This document shows positions 36,451-44,720 of a DNA stretch of 64,000 bases, in pieces. The DNA is from Catenulispora sp. EB89. Its GTDB lineage: Bacteria > Actinomycetota > Actinomycetes > Streptomycetales > Catenulisporaceae. A program made the translations under genes and the position numbers. Location of the stretch: contig NZ_JBGCCU010000003.1 in NCBI RefSeq assembly GCF_041261445.1, positions 434,001 to 498,000 of the forward strand, read 5' to 3'. Position 1 is the first letter of the stretch; each line of letters begins with the position of its first letter. The notes beneath the pieces are model-generated. The model did not search any database. It was not told the DNA's origin and saw only the letters and a list, made by a program, of their open reading frames with translations.

Positions 36451-38625
36451 TCACTGCTTCGTGGTGGGGGATGCCGACGGCGGCGGAGGCGTGGGCAGGG
36501 TGGTGGCCGGCGGGAGGGTCGGCAGCAAGCCGTCGGGGCGCACCACCGGCAGCGCGGTGGGCAGCGTGCCGTTCGGGTCCGGGTGGCCCATGTCCACGCC
36601 GAACAGCGCGGCCAGGATCGCCTCCACCGACGGCCCCGACGTCCCGACACCGGTGCCACCCTGGGAGACCATCATCGCCACGACGTAGCGCGGCCCGGTC
36701 TCGGTGCCGGCGTAGGCGACGAAGCAGGACGTGGTCTGCTTTCCGTAGACTTCCGCAGTTCCCGTCTTGGCGTAGGTCGGAATCACGTTCTCCGGCCAGG
36801 CTGCGAAGGCCGGGCCCGCGGTGCCCTCGGTCGAGGTGCCGTGCAGCGCGTCCTCCAGGAACGCCAGCGTCGAGCCGGACACCGGCAGCTTCCGGGTCAC
36901 GATCGGTGTCAGGTCCTTGACGACCTTGCCGTCCGGGGCGATCAGCGCGCGGCCGATCTGCGGCTGGTACAGGGTGCCGCCGTTGGCCACGGCCGCGTAC
37001 ACCCGCGCCAGCTGCAGCGGCGTCACCAGGTCGCCGCCCTGGCCGATGGCCGAGATCGCGGCGTCGCCGGGCTGGTACTTGAACCCGTCGGTGCAGTTCT
37101 CCTTGGCGATCTCCTGCAGGTAGGCGGCGCGCGCCGGGTCCGAGCCCAGCAGCTCCGGATAGCCGTCCTTGGCCCGCTTGCACCAGATGCCGTGCATGTT
37201 GTTCCAGGTGACCTGCTTCTCCGCCCGGGTCTGGATGTCGCCCTTGGCCTCGCCCGGCAGGTCGATGCCGGTCTTGGCGCCGAGCCCGAAGGCGTGCGCC
37301 ATGGTGGCGATGGGTTCCAGCGGGTGCGCGACCGGCTTCAGGCCGCCGTCCCGCAGCCACATCTGGTAGGCGACGCCGTAGAAGACCGTGTCGCAGGACA
37401 CTTCGATGGCGCGCTTGAGCGAGATCGGCCCGAAGGCCTCGCCCTCGAAGTTGGTGAAGCTCTGGCTGCCGATCTTGAAGGCCGGCGAGCAGTCATAGGT
37501 GCCGGTGCCGAAGCCGTCCTGGAGCATCGCGGTGGTGGTCACGGCCTTGAACGTCGACCCCGGCGCGAACTGGCCCTGGTAGGCCCGGGACAGCAGCGGG
37601 GTGCCGGCCGAGGCGTCGGTCAGCGCGGCGTAGTCGGACTGTGAGATGCCGCCGGTGAAGACGTTGGGGTCGTAGGTCGGGGTGCTGGCCATCGCCACCA
37701 CGCGGCCGGTGCGCGCGTCCAGCACCACGGTGGCCGCCGAGTCGGCGACGTAGGGCTTGCCGTTGGTCGGCGAGGTCTGCGAGCGGGCCCGGCTCACCGC
37801 GTTGTTCAGCTCGCGCTCGGCGACGGCCTGGATCCGGGCGTCGATCGAGGTCACCAGGTGGTCGCCGTTCACCGGCGGGATGGTGGCCAGGGTGGACTGC
37901 GCGTGCCCGAGGATGTCGACCGAGACCTGCGTCTCGCCTTCCTGGCCGCGCAGGTAGGAGTCGTAGGTCTCCTCCAGCCCGGCCCGCCCGACCAGGTCCG
38001 AGCGCTGCATCACCTCGCCCTTGGCGGTCGCGGCGGCGAGCTCGTTCTCGGTGACCGGCGACAGGTAGCCCAGGATGTGCGCGGCGTTCAGGCTGTAGGG
38101 CGCCGGGAAGCGGCGGACGGTGTCCGGGCCCGCGGTCACGCCCGGGTAGAGCTCGTGCTCCTCGGAGACCGTCAGCGCCTGCTGCACCGAGACGTTGCGG
38201 GCGATCGGGACCGGCTGCAGCAGCGAGCCGTTCCAGCAGGGCTTGGAGACCTTCGCGGTGCAGGGCCGGATCTGGTCGGAGATGGCCTGCGGCGTGGTGC
38301 CCAGCACCGAGGCCAGGCGGGCCAGTGTGGAGACGCCGTGGTCCTTGGTGCCCAGCAGGGTGTTGCGGTCGACCGACAGGGTCAGCGCCGACTTGTTGTC
38401 GACCAGCGGGCGGCCCAGGTCGTCCAGGATGTCGCCGCGCACCGCCGGGGTGATGACGGTGCGGACGTCGTTCGCGGCGGCGGCGTCGCGGAAGGTCTGG
38501 CCGGTGCGGACCTGCAGGTACCACAGCCGGGCGACCAGCGTCCCGAGCAGCGCCAGGACCAGCACCCGCAGCACCATCAGCCGCGCGTGCCGCCGGTCGG
38601 CCAGCCGGCTGCCGTCGGAAGTCAT
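36451..38625 (-). CDS. mrdA: penicillin-binding protein 2
   Basis: The 724-residue product has an N-terminal membrane anchor (LMVLRVLVLALLGTLVARLWYL), a dimerisation/pedestal domain and a transpeptidase domain with the SxxK serine in YQGQFAPGSTFKAVTT, an SxN-like SCDT and a C-terminal KTGTAEVYGK. The tail is Pro/Thr-rich. It crosslinks lateral-wall peptidoglycan with RodA. Its ATG abuts the mreD stop with no gap. Confidence 0.96.
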   Translation of the reverse strand: MTSDGSRLADRRHARLMVLRVLVLALLGTLVARLWYLQVRTGQTFRDAAAANDVRTVITPAVRGDILDDLGRPLVDNKSALTLSVDRNTLLGTKDHGVSTLARLASVLGTTPQAISDQIRPCTAKVSKPCWNGSLLQPVPIARNVSVQQALTVSEEHELYPGVTAGPDTVRRFPAPYSLNAAHILGYLSPVTENELAAATAKGEVMQRSDLVGRAGLEETYDSYLRGQEGETQVSVDILGHAQSTLATIPPVNGDHLVTSIDARIQAVAERELNNAVSRARSQTSPTNGKPYVADSAATVVLDARTGRVVAMASTPTYDPNVFTGGISQSDYAALTDASAGTPLLSRAYQGQFAPGSTFKAVTTTAMLQDGFGTGTYDCSPAFKIGSQSFTNFEGEAFGPISLKRAIEVSCDTVFYGVAYQMWLRDGGLKPVAHPLEPIATMAHAFGLGAKTGIDLPGEAKGDIQTRAEKQVTWNNMHGIWCKRAKDGYPELLGSDPARAAYLQEIAKENCTDGFKYQPGDAAISAIGQGGDLVTPLQLARVYAAVANGGTLYQPQIGRALIAPDGKVVKDLTPIVTRKLPVSGSTLAFLEDALHGTSTEGTAGPAFAAWPENVIPTYAKTGTAEVYGKQTTSCFVAYAGTETGPRYVVAMMVSQGGTGVGTSGPSVEAILAALFGVDMGHPDPNGTLPTALPVVRPDGLLPTLPPATTLPTPPPPSASPTTKQ

Positions 38626-39207
38626 CTACAGCACCTGCGTACTGCCGGCCGAGGCGCGGCGATTCAGAGTCTTGACGCCCGGCAGGCGGCTGTGCGAGCG
38701 CTGGGTGGGCAGGCCGCGGGTCTCGCCGCGGCCGAGCACGAAGCCGACCACCGGGATGACGAACGGCGCGAGCACGCCGGTGTACAGCGCGGACGCCGCG
38801 GCGGCGGCCGGCACGCCGTGGAACTGCGCGGTGCCGACCGCGAAGTCCAGCCCGGCGTACAGGAACGGAGTGAACGCGGCCAGGCACGCGACCACCAGGA
38901 TCGGCCGCAGGACCGTGCCCTGCACCGCCCCGGCGGCGCGGCCGGCGAGGTAGCCGCACAGGCAGAGCACGAACGCCTGGCTGCCGATCGCGTGCGCGGC
39001 CGGCGGCGAGACGTCGGCGGCCAGGCCGAGCAGGAAGCCGGCGACCAGGCCGGTGCGCGGGCCGCGGGCGAAGCCGATCGCGGCGACCACCGCCAGCAGC
39101 AGGTCGGGCGCGGCCAGCGGCAGGCGCGCCGCGGTCAGCAGCGCGTCCTGCAGCGCCAGGACCAGGGCCAGGCCGCAGATAAGGGCGAGGAAGCCGGTGA
39201 GTCTCAA
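38626..39207 (-). CDS. mreD: rod shape-determining protein MreD
   Basis: The 193-residue product has five or six membrane helices and MreD features: LTGFLALICGLALVLALQDALL, GFARGPRTGLVAGFLLGLAADVSPPAAHAIGSQAFVLCLCGYLAGR. A cytoplasmic tail of about 35 residues follows the last helix. It links MreBC to RodA/PBP2. Confidence 0.93.
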   Translation of the reverse strand: MRLTGFLALICGLALVLALQDALLTAARLPLAAPDLLLAVVAAIGFARGPRTGLVAGFLLGLAADVSPPAAHAIGSQAFVLCLCGYLAGRAAGAVQGTVLRPILVVACLAAFTPFLYAGLDFAVGTAQFHGVPAAAAASALYTGVLAPFVIPVVGFVLGRGETRGLPTQRSHSRLPGVKTLNRRASAGSTQVL

Positions 39208-39292
39208 GGGTCACACTCTTTCGGGGTCGGGCCGGGGCCGCCGTGGAGCAACCGGGTGGCAGCCGGGCAGCCGGGCAGCCGAGTGGCGGCGG
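39208..39292. repeat. short repeat between mreC and mreD
   Basis: This 85-base gap includes three tandem copies of GCAGCCGG near 39259-39283, directly after the mreC stop on the minus strand. No terminator is obvious, so the mre operon is probably continuous. Confidence 0.55.
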
Positions 39293-40165
39293 TCAGTGCG
39301 CCACCAGCGCGTCGCGGGGGTCGGTGCGCGGCGGCTCCACCACGACACCGACGGTCTGCAGGCCGTCGTAGGCCACGTACGGCTTCACGATCGCGGTCCG
39401 GGTCATCGCCCCGGGCGTGGGCTGCACGGAGGTCACGGTGCCCAGCGGCACGCCGGGCACGAAGGGCGTGCCGCCGGCCGAGCCGAAGGTCAGCACCGGT
39501 GTGCCCAGCGGGATGTCGGCCTGCGGGTCGAAGAACTGCACGCTGAACGCCCCGGGCCCGCCGCCGGTGGCCAGGCCGACCTGGCCGCCTCCGGCGCCGC
39601 CGGTGCCCGGGGTCCGCACGCCCACGGTGAACCGCGGGTCGTCGGCCAGCAGCACGGTCGCGGTGTCGCGGCCGACCGCCACGGTGCGGCCGACCAGGCC
39701 GTCGCCGTCCAGCACGGTCATTCCCGGCTTGACGCCGTCCAGGGTGCCGGCGTCGATGGTCGCCGACCAGGTGCCCTGCTGCTGCGGGGCGAAGGACAGC
39801 ACCCGGGCCGGGATGGTCCGGTAGCCGCCGACCGAGGCGACGTGCAGCAGCTTGTCGAGCTCGGCGGCCCGGGCGCGGGCGTCGGCGGCGGTCTCGGCCT
39901 GTTCGCGCAGGGCCGCGTTCTGCGTCTTGAGCAGCGCGATCTGCTTCTGGTCCTGCTTGCTGTGGCCGAGTCCGTGCACGAAGTCGCCCACCGGCCGCTC
40001 GACCGCCGCGACCGAGCGCGTCACCGGGCCGAGCACCGCCTCGCCGCCGGAGCGCAGCGGCTGCAGCGGCGAGCGGGACCCGCCCCGGGCGTCCACGGTG
40101 ATCATGGCGAAGGCCGCCGCCAGCAGTACCGCCAGCAGCAGCCTCGTCCGCTTGTCGTCACGCAC
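39293..40165 (-). CDS. mreC: rod shape-determining protein MreC
   Basis: The 290-residue product has a short cytoplasmic N-terminus, one membrane helix (RLLLAVLLAAAFAMITVDA), a coiled coil (about 70-105; KQDQKQIALLKTQNAALREQAETAADARARAAELDKLL) and the double beta-barrel domain with ARVLSFAPQQQGTWSATIDAGTLDGVKPGMTVLDGDGLVGRTV. It scaffolds the elongation machinery. It starts 9 nt after mreB. Confidence 0.95.
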   Translation of the reverse strand: MRDDKRTRLLLAVLLAAAFAMITVDARGGSRSPLQPLRSGGEAVLGPVTRSVAAVERPVGDFVHGLGHSKQDQKQIALLKTQNAALREQAETAADARARAAELDKLLHVASVGGYRTIPARVLSFAPQQQGTWSATIDAGTLDGVKPGMTVLDGDGLVGRTVAVGRDTATVLLADDPRFTVGVRTPGTGGAGGGQVGLATGGGPGAFSVQFFDPQADIPLGTPVLTFGSAGGTPFVPGVPLGTVTSVQPTPGAMTRTAIVKPYVAYDGLQTVGVVVEPPRTDPRDALVAH

Positions 40166-40174
40166 GCTCCCGCG

Positions 40175-41224
40175 CTACCTCCGCCCGGTACGGCGACGGT
40201 TGTTCAGCGTGCCCAGCACCGGGGCCAGCGCCTCGAACTCCTCCAGGCAGCGGCCGGAGCCCAGGACCACGGAGTCCAGCGGGTTCTCCGCGATGTGCAC
40301 CGGCATGCCGGTCTCCTCGCGGATCCGCTCGTCCAGGCCGTGCAGCATGGCACCGCCGCCGGTGAGGACGATGCCGCGGTCCATGATGTCGCCGGCCAGC
40401 TCCGGCGGGCACTTGTCCAGGGTGTCGCGCACCGCGTCGACGATCGCCGTCACCGGCTCCTCGATGGCCTTGCGCACCTCGGTGCTGGACAGCAGGATCA
40501 CCTTCGGCAGGCCGCTGACGAGGTCGCGGCCTCGGACCTCGGCGCGGGTCTCCTCCCCGGAGTCCCAGGCCGAGCCGACCGTCACCTTGATCTCCTCGGC
40601 GGTGCGGTCGCCGAGCAGCAGCGAGTACTCCTTCTTCGTGTACTGGATGATCGCGTTGTCCAGCTCGTCGCCCGCGACCCGCACGCTGAGCGCGGTCACG
40701 ATGCCGCCGTAGGAGATGACCGCGACCTCGGTGGTGCCGCCGCCGATGTCCACGACCATGTTGCCGGTCGCCTCCTGCACCGGCAGGCCCGCACCGATCG
40801 CCGCGGCCATCGGCTCCTCGATGAGGTGCACGCTGCGCGCGCCGGCGGCGCTGGCCGCGTCCTCGACCGCGCGCTTCTCCACCCCGGTGATGCCGGAGGG
40901 GACGCAGACGATGACCCGGGGCTGCGCCAGCCACCGGCGTTTGTGCGCCTTGCGGATGAAGTAGCGCAGCATCCGCTCGGCGACTTCGAAGTCGGCGATG
41001 ACGCCGTCCTTGAGCGGCCGGATCGCCACGATGTTGCCGGGCGTGCGGCCGATCATCTTCTTCGCCTCGGCGCCGACCGCGAGCACCGCGCCGGTCGTGG
41101 TGTCCACCGCGACCACCGAGGGCTCGTTCAGCACGATGCCTCGACCGCGTACGTACACCAGGGTGTTCGCGGTCCCGAGGTCCACCGCGATGTCCCGACC
41201 GATGACCGCCATCCCGGAGCCCAT
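40175..41224 (-). CDS. mreB: actin-like shape-determining protein MreB
   Basis: The 349-residue product begins [41 protein letters not shown], with actin-fold phosphate loops and [15 protein letters not shown] and [16 protein letters not shown]. MreB filaments guide wall synthesis; in streptomycetes it acts mainly in spore walls. ATG 41224 has GGGGA upstream; ATG 41212 is an alternative. TAGGAT at 41318-41313 on the minus strand is a candidate -10. Confidence 0.96.
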   Translation of the reverse strand: MGSGMAVIGRDIAVDLGTANTLVYVRGRGIVLNEPSVVAVDTTTGAVLAVGAEAKKMIGRTPGNIVAIRPLKDGVIADFEVAERMLRYFIRKAHKRRWLAQPRVIVCVPSGITGVEKRAVEDAASAAGARSVHLIEEPMAAAIGAGLPVQEATGNMVVDIGGGTTEVAVISYGGIVTALSVRVAGDELDNAIIQYTKKEYSLLLGDRTAEEIKVTVGSAWDSGEETRAEVRGRDLVSGLPKVILLSSTEVRKAIEEPVTAIVDAVRDTLDKCPPELAGDIMDRGIVLTGGGAMLHGLDERIREETGMPVHIAENPLDSVVLGSGRCLEEFEALAPVLGTLNNRRRTGRR

Positions 41225-41454
41225 GCGCGATCCCCATCTTCCGTCGCTCGGATGTTGCAGAAGTCTTGCCGTCGGTATCAGAGACAGGCGCGATGTGCGG
41301 CGCCTGCGACCGATCCTAACCAGCGTTATGCCCGATAGATCCCGGAGCATCCGATTCACCCCGAAGCGGTACGCCCGAACGGGTGAGAATGCTTATGTCA
41401 GGGTCCTGGAGGGCCAGAGTGCGGCATTGCGCGGGGCGCGCGCCACATGGGTGA

Positions 41455-42588
41455 TCACGGCGCCTGGATCGTCAGTCTGGGCGGCGGGCGCGTCCCCACC
41501 GACTCCAGGTTCCGGCACACCGCGAGCATCATCCCGGCCGCGGTGACCGCCGCGCCGAGGGCCAGCGCCTGCGCGGACCAGTACGCGGCGTCCTCGCGGC
41601 CCAGGGCCGAGGTCGCACTGTGGTAGCGCGCGAAGAAGGCGAGGCCGACGGCCGACGAGACGGTCGCGATGCTGAGCAGCGCGGCGTAGAGCAGGCGCTG
41701 GCCCAGGCTGCTCCGACCGAGTGACGGCTCCGGACGCACCAGGCCGATCTGCGCCACCACGGCCAGCCCGAGCAGTCCGACGGCCAGCGCGAGCAGGTCG
41801 GCGGCGACGGTGTCGGAGAGCCGGTGCCAGTCCGCCGCCACGGTCGCCACGCCGGCCAGCGCCGCGCCGGGCAGCACGAGCAGGGTCACCAGGACGTACC
41901 AGCGGCGGCTGATCACGATCAGGGTCGCGAAGAACAACCCCATCGCCGCGGCGGTGTGACCGGAGGGGAGCGTGTTCGGGGGCTGGTAGGTGGCTTGGGC
42001 CAGTGCGACGTGCGCCATGGTGGCGGCGACCGAGGCGACGGCGTTGTGCACCGCCGCGTTCGCGGCCGGGTTCCCCGCCGCGACCGCGCTCGCGGCGTTG
42101 GCCGCGTGACCGGCTCCGACCGCGCCGCCTGCCGCGTGGATCGCACCCAGCGCGTCGGCCCCGAACACCGGCCGGCTCGGCAGCACCCCCTTCATGAACC
42201 GCGCCGCGAGCACCGCCCCGCCGGCCGTCAGCACTCCGCACAGCGCCAGCAGCAACCGCCGGCGCAGCAGCCCGACCGCCGCGATGACGACCAGCGAGGC
42301 CCCGAAGCTCTCCGCGGTGAGCCGGTTCAGCCAGCGGTCGGCGTCCTCGTACCAGCTCCCGCTGCGGTGCTGGCGCGCGCCGGCCAGCGCCGCGTTCTCG
42401 AAGTCCTGCCCCCACCGGGTCCGCACGGCGAGCAGGTAGACCACGAACACGCCGGCGACCGCGACCACCGCCCCGGCCACCAACCGGTTCCGCAGATCAC
42501 GTCGCGAGCCGACGGTCGCCGTGTGGCGGTCCACGGCCAGGGCCTCGGGGTAGAGCATGTGGAGGGAATACCCGGGCGGATGGCGCAA
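41455..42588 (-). CDS. PAP2 superfamily phosphatase, polytopic membrane protein
   Basis: The 377-residue product has about eight membrane helices. The phosphatase motifs are KGVLPSRPVFG (C1-like), LPSGHTAAAMG (C2; the serine-glycine-histidine signature) and ADWHRLSDTVAADLLA (C3). Such enzymes dephosphorylate undecaprenyl pyrophosphate or phosphatidate. An Ala-rich segment (about 160-210) lies between C1 and C2. ATG 42558 is an alternative start. It lies where ndk would be expected between DUF4233 and mreB. Confidence 0.88.
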   Translation of the reverse strand: MRHPPGYSLHMLYPEALAVDRHTATVGSRRDLRNRLVAGAVVAVAGVFVVYLLAVRTRWGQDFENAALAGARQHRSGSWYEDADRWLNRLTAESFGASLVVIAAVGLLRRRLLLALCGVLTAGGAVLAARFMKGVLPSRPVFGADALGAIHAAGGAVGAGHAANAASAVAAGNPAANAAVHNAVASVAATMAHVALAQATYQPPNTLPSGHTAAAMGLFFATLIVISRRWYVLVTLLVLPGAALAGVATVAADWHRLSDTVAADLLALAVGLLGLAVVAQIGLVRPEPSLGRSSLGQRLLYAALLSIATVSSAVGLAFFARYHSATSALGREDAAYWSAQALALGAAVTAAGMMLAVCRNLESVGTRPPPRLTIQAP

Positions 42589-42698
42589 ATGGCCTGATTA
42601 GCCCGAATTGGTGAAGCGGTCAGCGCTTCGCCAGCGTGGTGGTGGCATTCGGTGCCGGGCTCGGGTATTCGGCGCCGCGCTCGGGTAACAGCCGGCAA

Positions 42699-42717
42699 CG
42701 CCCGCGTTGTGCGGGCG
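42699..42717 (-). terminator. short hairpin after DUF4233 gene
   Basis: A 7-bp GC stem (CGCCCGC with GCGGGCG) closes on GTTGT, 6-24 nt after the DUF4233 stop on the minus strand. It may end the valS-folC-DUF4233 transcript. Confidence 0.5.
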
Positions 42718-42722
42718 GCGGC

Positions 42723-43145
42723 TCAGGAAGTCGCGGCCGACGCCTGCGTCGCCGGTGTCTCGTCGACCGCCTGCGGCTCTTCGACCGACTGAGCTGCCTG
42801 CGCCGCCTCATAGGCCGCGTACGCGGCCGCCTTCTCCGTGTCGATCTGCCGACCGGCCTTCAGCGCCCAGTACCAGAGCAGCGCGAAGCAGGCCCCGACG
42901 AAGAACATGTCGGTGATCACGAAGCCCGCGAGGATCAGCGCACCCTGGAGCACCCAGCCGAGCGAGTACGCCCACGACTTGCGCAGCATCCCGCACAGCA
43001 GCGCGGCCACCACCATGCCAGGCCCGCAGATCGCCCAGACCGTCCCCGAACTCAGGTCGGAGAGCTTCATCGCCACCAGGGCGAAGAAGAGGATCACCAA
43101 CACCTCGAAGCACAGCACCGAGGCTGCCATCCGCCGGACCATCAT
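42723..43145 (-). CDS. DUF4233 domain membrane protein
   Basis: The 140-residue product has four membrane helices (about 7-27, 33-53, 58-75, 83-100) and a Glu/Ala-rich cytoplasmic tail of 35 residues. RRMAASVLCFEVLVILFFALVAMKLS matches the DUF4233 family found downstream of folC in actinobacteria. It overlaps the folC stop by 4 nt. Function is unknown. Confidence 0.92.
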   Translation of the reverse strand: MMVRRMAASVLCFEVLVILFFALVAMKLSDLSSGTVWAICGPGMVVAALLCGMLRKSWAYSLGWVLQGALILAGFVITDMFFVGACFALLWYWALKAGRQIDTEKAAAYAAYEAAQAAQSVEEPQAVDETPATQASAATS

Positions 43146-44683
43146 CGGTCGTCACCGCCGAAATCTTCATCGGACAACTCGTCGTCGCGGTCGCCGCCCC
43201 GCCGCTTCCCGAACTCCAGGTCGCGGTCGTCGAAGTCCTCCTTCTCGGCGTCCTCGAACCGGACGTCCTCGAAGGTGTGCCGGTCCTCGACCCGCTCGGC
43301 ACGCTCCCGCACCAGCAGGGTACGCGCCTGCCCCGCGGTGACCACCGACCCGGTCACGATGACGCCCGCACCGGCGGAGGTGCCGGCCGGGATCGCCTCC
43401 TCGGCCAGACCGATGGCCATGTCGATGGCGTCGTCCAGGCGCGGCGCCTCGTGGACCCGCTCGGCGCCGAAGATCTCGGCGGCCAGCTCCCCGAGCACCG
43501 CGGTGGGCATCGCGCGCTCGGTGTTGTTCTGGGTCACCACGATCTCGTTCAGCACCGGCTCCAGGACCTCCAGGATCCCGGCGACGTCCTTGTCCCGCAT
43601 CGCGCCGACCACGCCGACCAGGTGGTCGAAGGTGAAGTCGTCGGCCAGGGCCTGCGCGGTGGCGCGGGCGCCGGCCGGGTTGTGGGTGGCGTCCAGGATG
43701 ACCGTGGGGCCGCGGCGGACCACTTCCAGCCGGCCCGGCGAGGTGACCTTGGCGAACGCCTCGCGGACCACGTCCGGGTCCAGCGGGGTGCGGGCCCGGC
43801 CGGCGCCGAGGAAGGCCTCGACCGCGGCCAGCGCGGTGGCCGCGTTGTGCGCCATGTGCTCGCCGTACAGCGGCAGGTAGACGTCGCTGTACTCGCCGGC
43901 CAGGCCCTTGATCGTGATCTGCTGGCCGCCGAGCGCCGGCTGGCGCTCCACGACCCCGTACTCGATGCCCTCGCGGGCCACGGTGGCGTGCACCTCGGAG
44001 GCCCGGCGCAGAATGACCTCGGCGGCCTCCAGCGGCTGCTGGGCCATCACGACGACCGCGTCCTCCTTGATGATCCCGGCCTTCTCGGAGGCGATCTTCG
44101 CCGGGGTGTCGCCGAGGATGTGCGCGTGGTCGACGTCGATCGGGGTGATCACCGCGACCTGGCCGTCGGCGACGTTGGTGCAGTCCCAGGTGCCGCCCAG
44201 GCCCACCTCCAGCACAGCGGCGTCGACCGGGGCGTCGGCGAAGGCCGCGAACGCCATCCCGGTGATCACCTCGAAGAAGGACATCGGGAACTCCTGCGAG
44301 GCGTCCACGATGTCCACGTAGGGCCGGATGTCCTCGTAGACCTCGACGAAGCGCCGCAGCGGGATCGGCGCCCCGTCCAGGGTGATGCGCTCGTTCATCG
44401 ACTCCAGGTGCGGCGAGGTGAACCGGCCGGTGCGCAGGTTGAGCTCGCGCAGCAGGGTCTCGATCATCCGCGCGGTGGACGTCTTGCCGTTGGTCCCCGT
44501 GATGTGGACGACCGGGTACGCCTTCTGCGGGTCGCCCAGCAGCTCGGTCAGGGCCCGCACCCGTGCCAGGGTGGGGTCCATCTTGGTCTCCGGCCAGCGC
44601 TCCAGGAGCTCGTGTTCGACTTCCTCGAACTGCTCCTGGAGGCTCTGCTCATCGAAACCCGGACGGTCGACATTGTTCGCCAT
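43142..44683 (-). CDS. folC: bifunctional folylpolyglutamate/dihydrofolate synthase
   Basis: The 513-residue product has the Mur-ligase-type P-loop ITGTNGKTSTARM (about 61-73), FTSPHLESMNERI and a C-terminal domain with ILDATHNPAGARAT. It adds glutamate to folates. The last 55 residues form an acidic, Asp/Glu/Arg-rich extension beyond the usual end. The gene lies 37 nt downstream of valS. Confidence 0.96.
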   Translation of the reverse strand: MANNVDRPGFDEQSLQEQFEEVEHELLERWPETKMDPTLARVRALTELLGDPQKAYPVVHITGTNGKTSTARMIETLLRELNLRTGRFTSPHLESMNERITLDGAPIPLRRFVEVYEDIRPYVDIVDASQEFPMSFFEVITGMAFAAFADAPVDAAVLEVGLGGTWDCTNVADGQVAVITPIDVDHAHILGDTPAKIASEKAGIIKEDAVVVMAQQPLEAAEVILRRASEVHATVAREGIEYGVVERQPALGGQQITIKGLAGEYSDVYLPLYGEHMAHNAATALAAVEAFLGAGRARTPLDPDVVREAFAKVTSPGRLEVVRRGPTVILDATHNPAGARATAQALADDFTFDHLVGVVGAMRDKDVAGILEVLEPVLNEIVVTQNNTERAMPTAVLGELAAEIFGAERVHEAPRLDDAIDMAIGLAEEAIPAGTSAGAGVIVTGSVVTAGQARTLLVRERAERVEDRHTFEDVRFEDAEKEDFDDRDLEFGKRRGGDRDDELSDEDFGGDDR

Positions 44684-44720
44684 GAACTCGATGGTTCCTT
44701 ATCGCTGTCGCTGAAACCGA

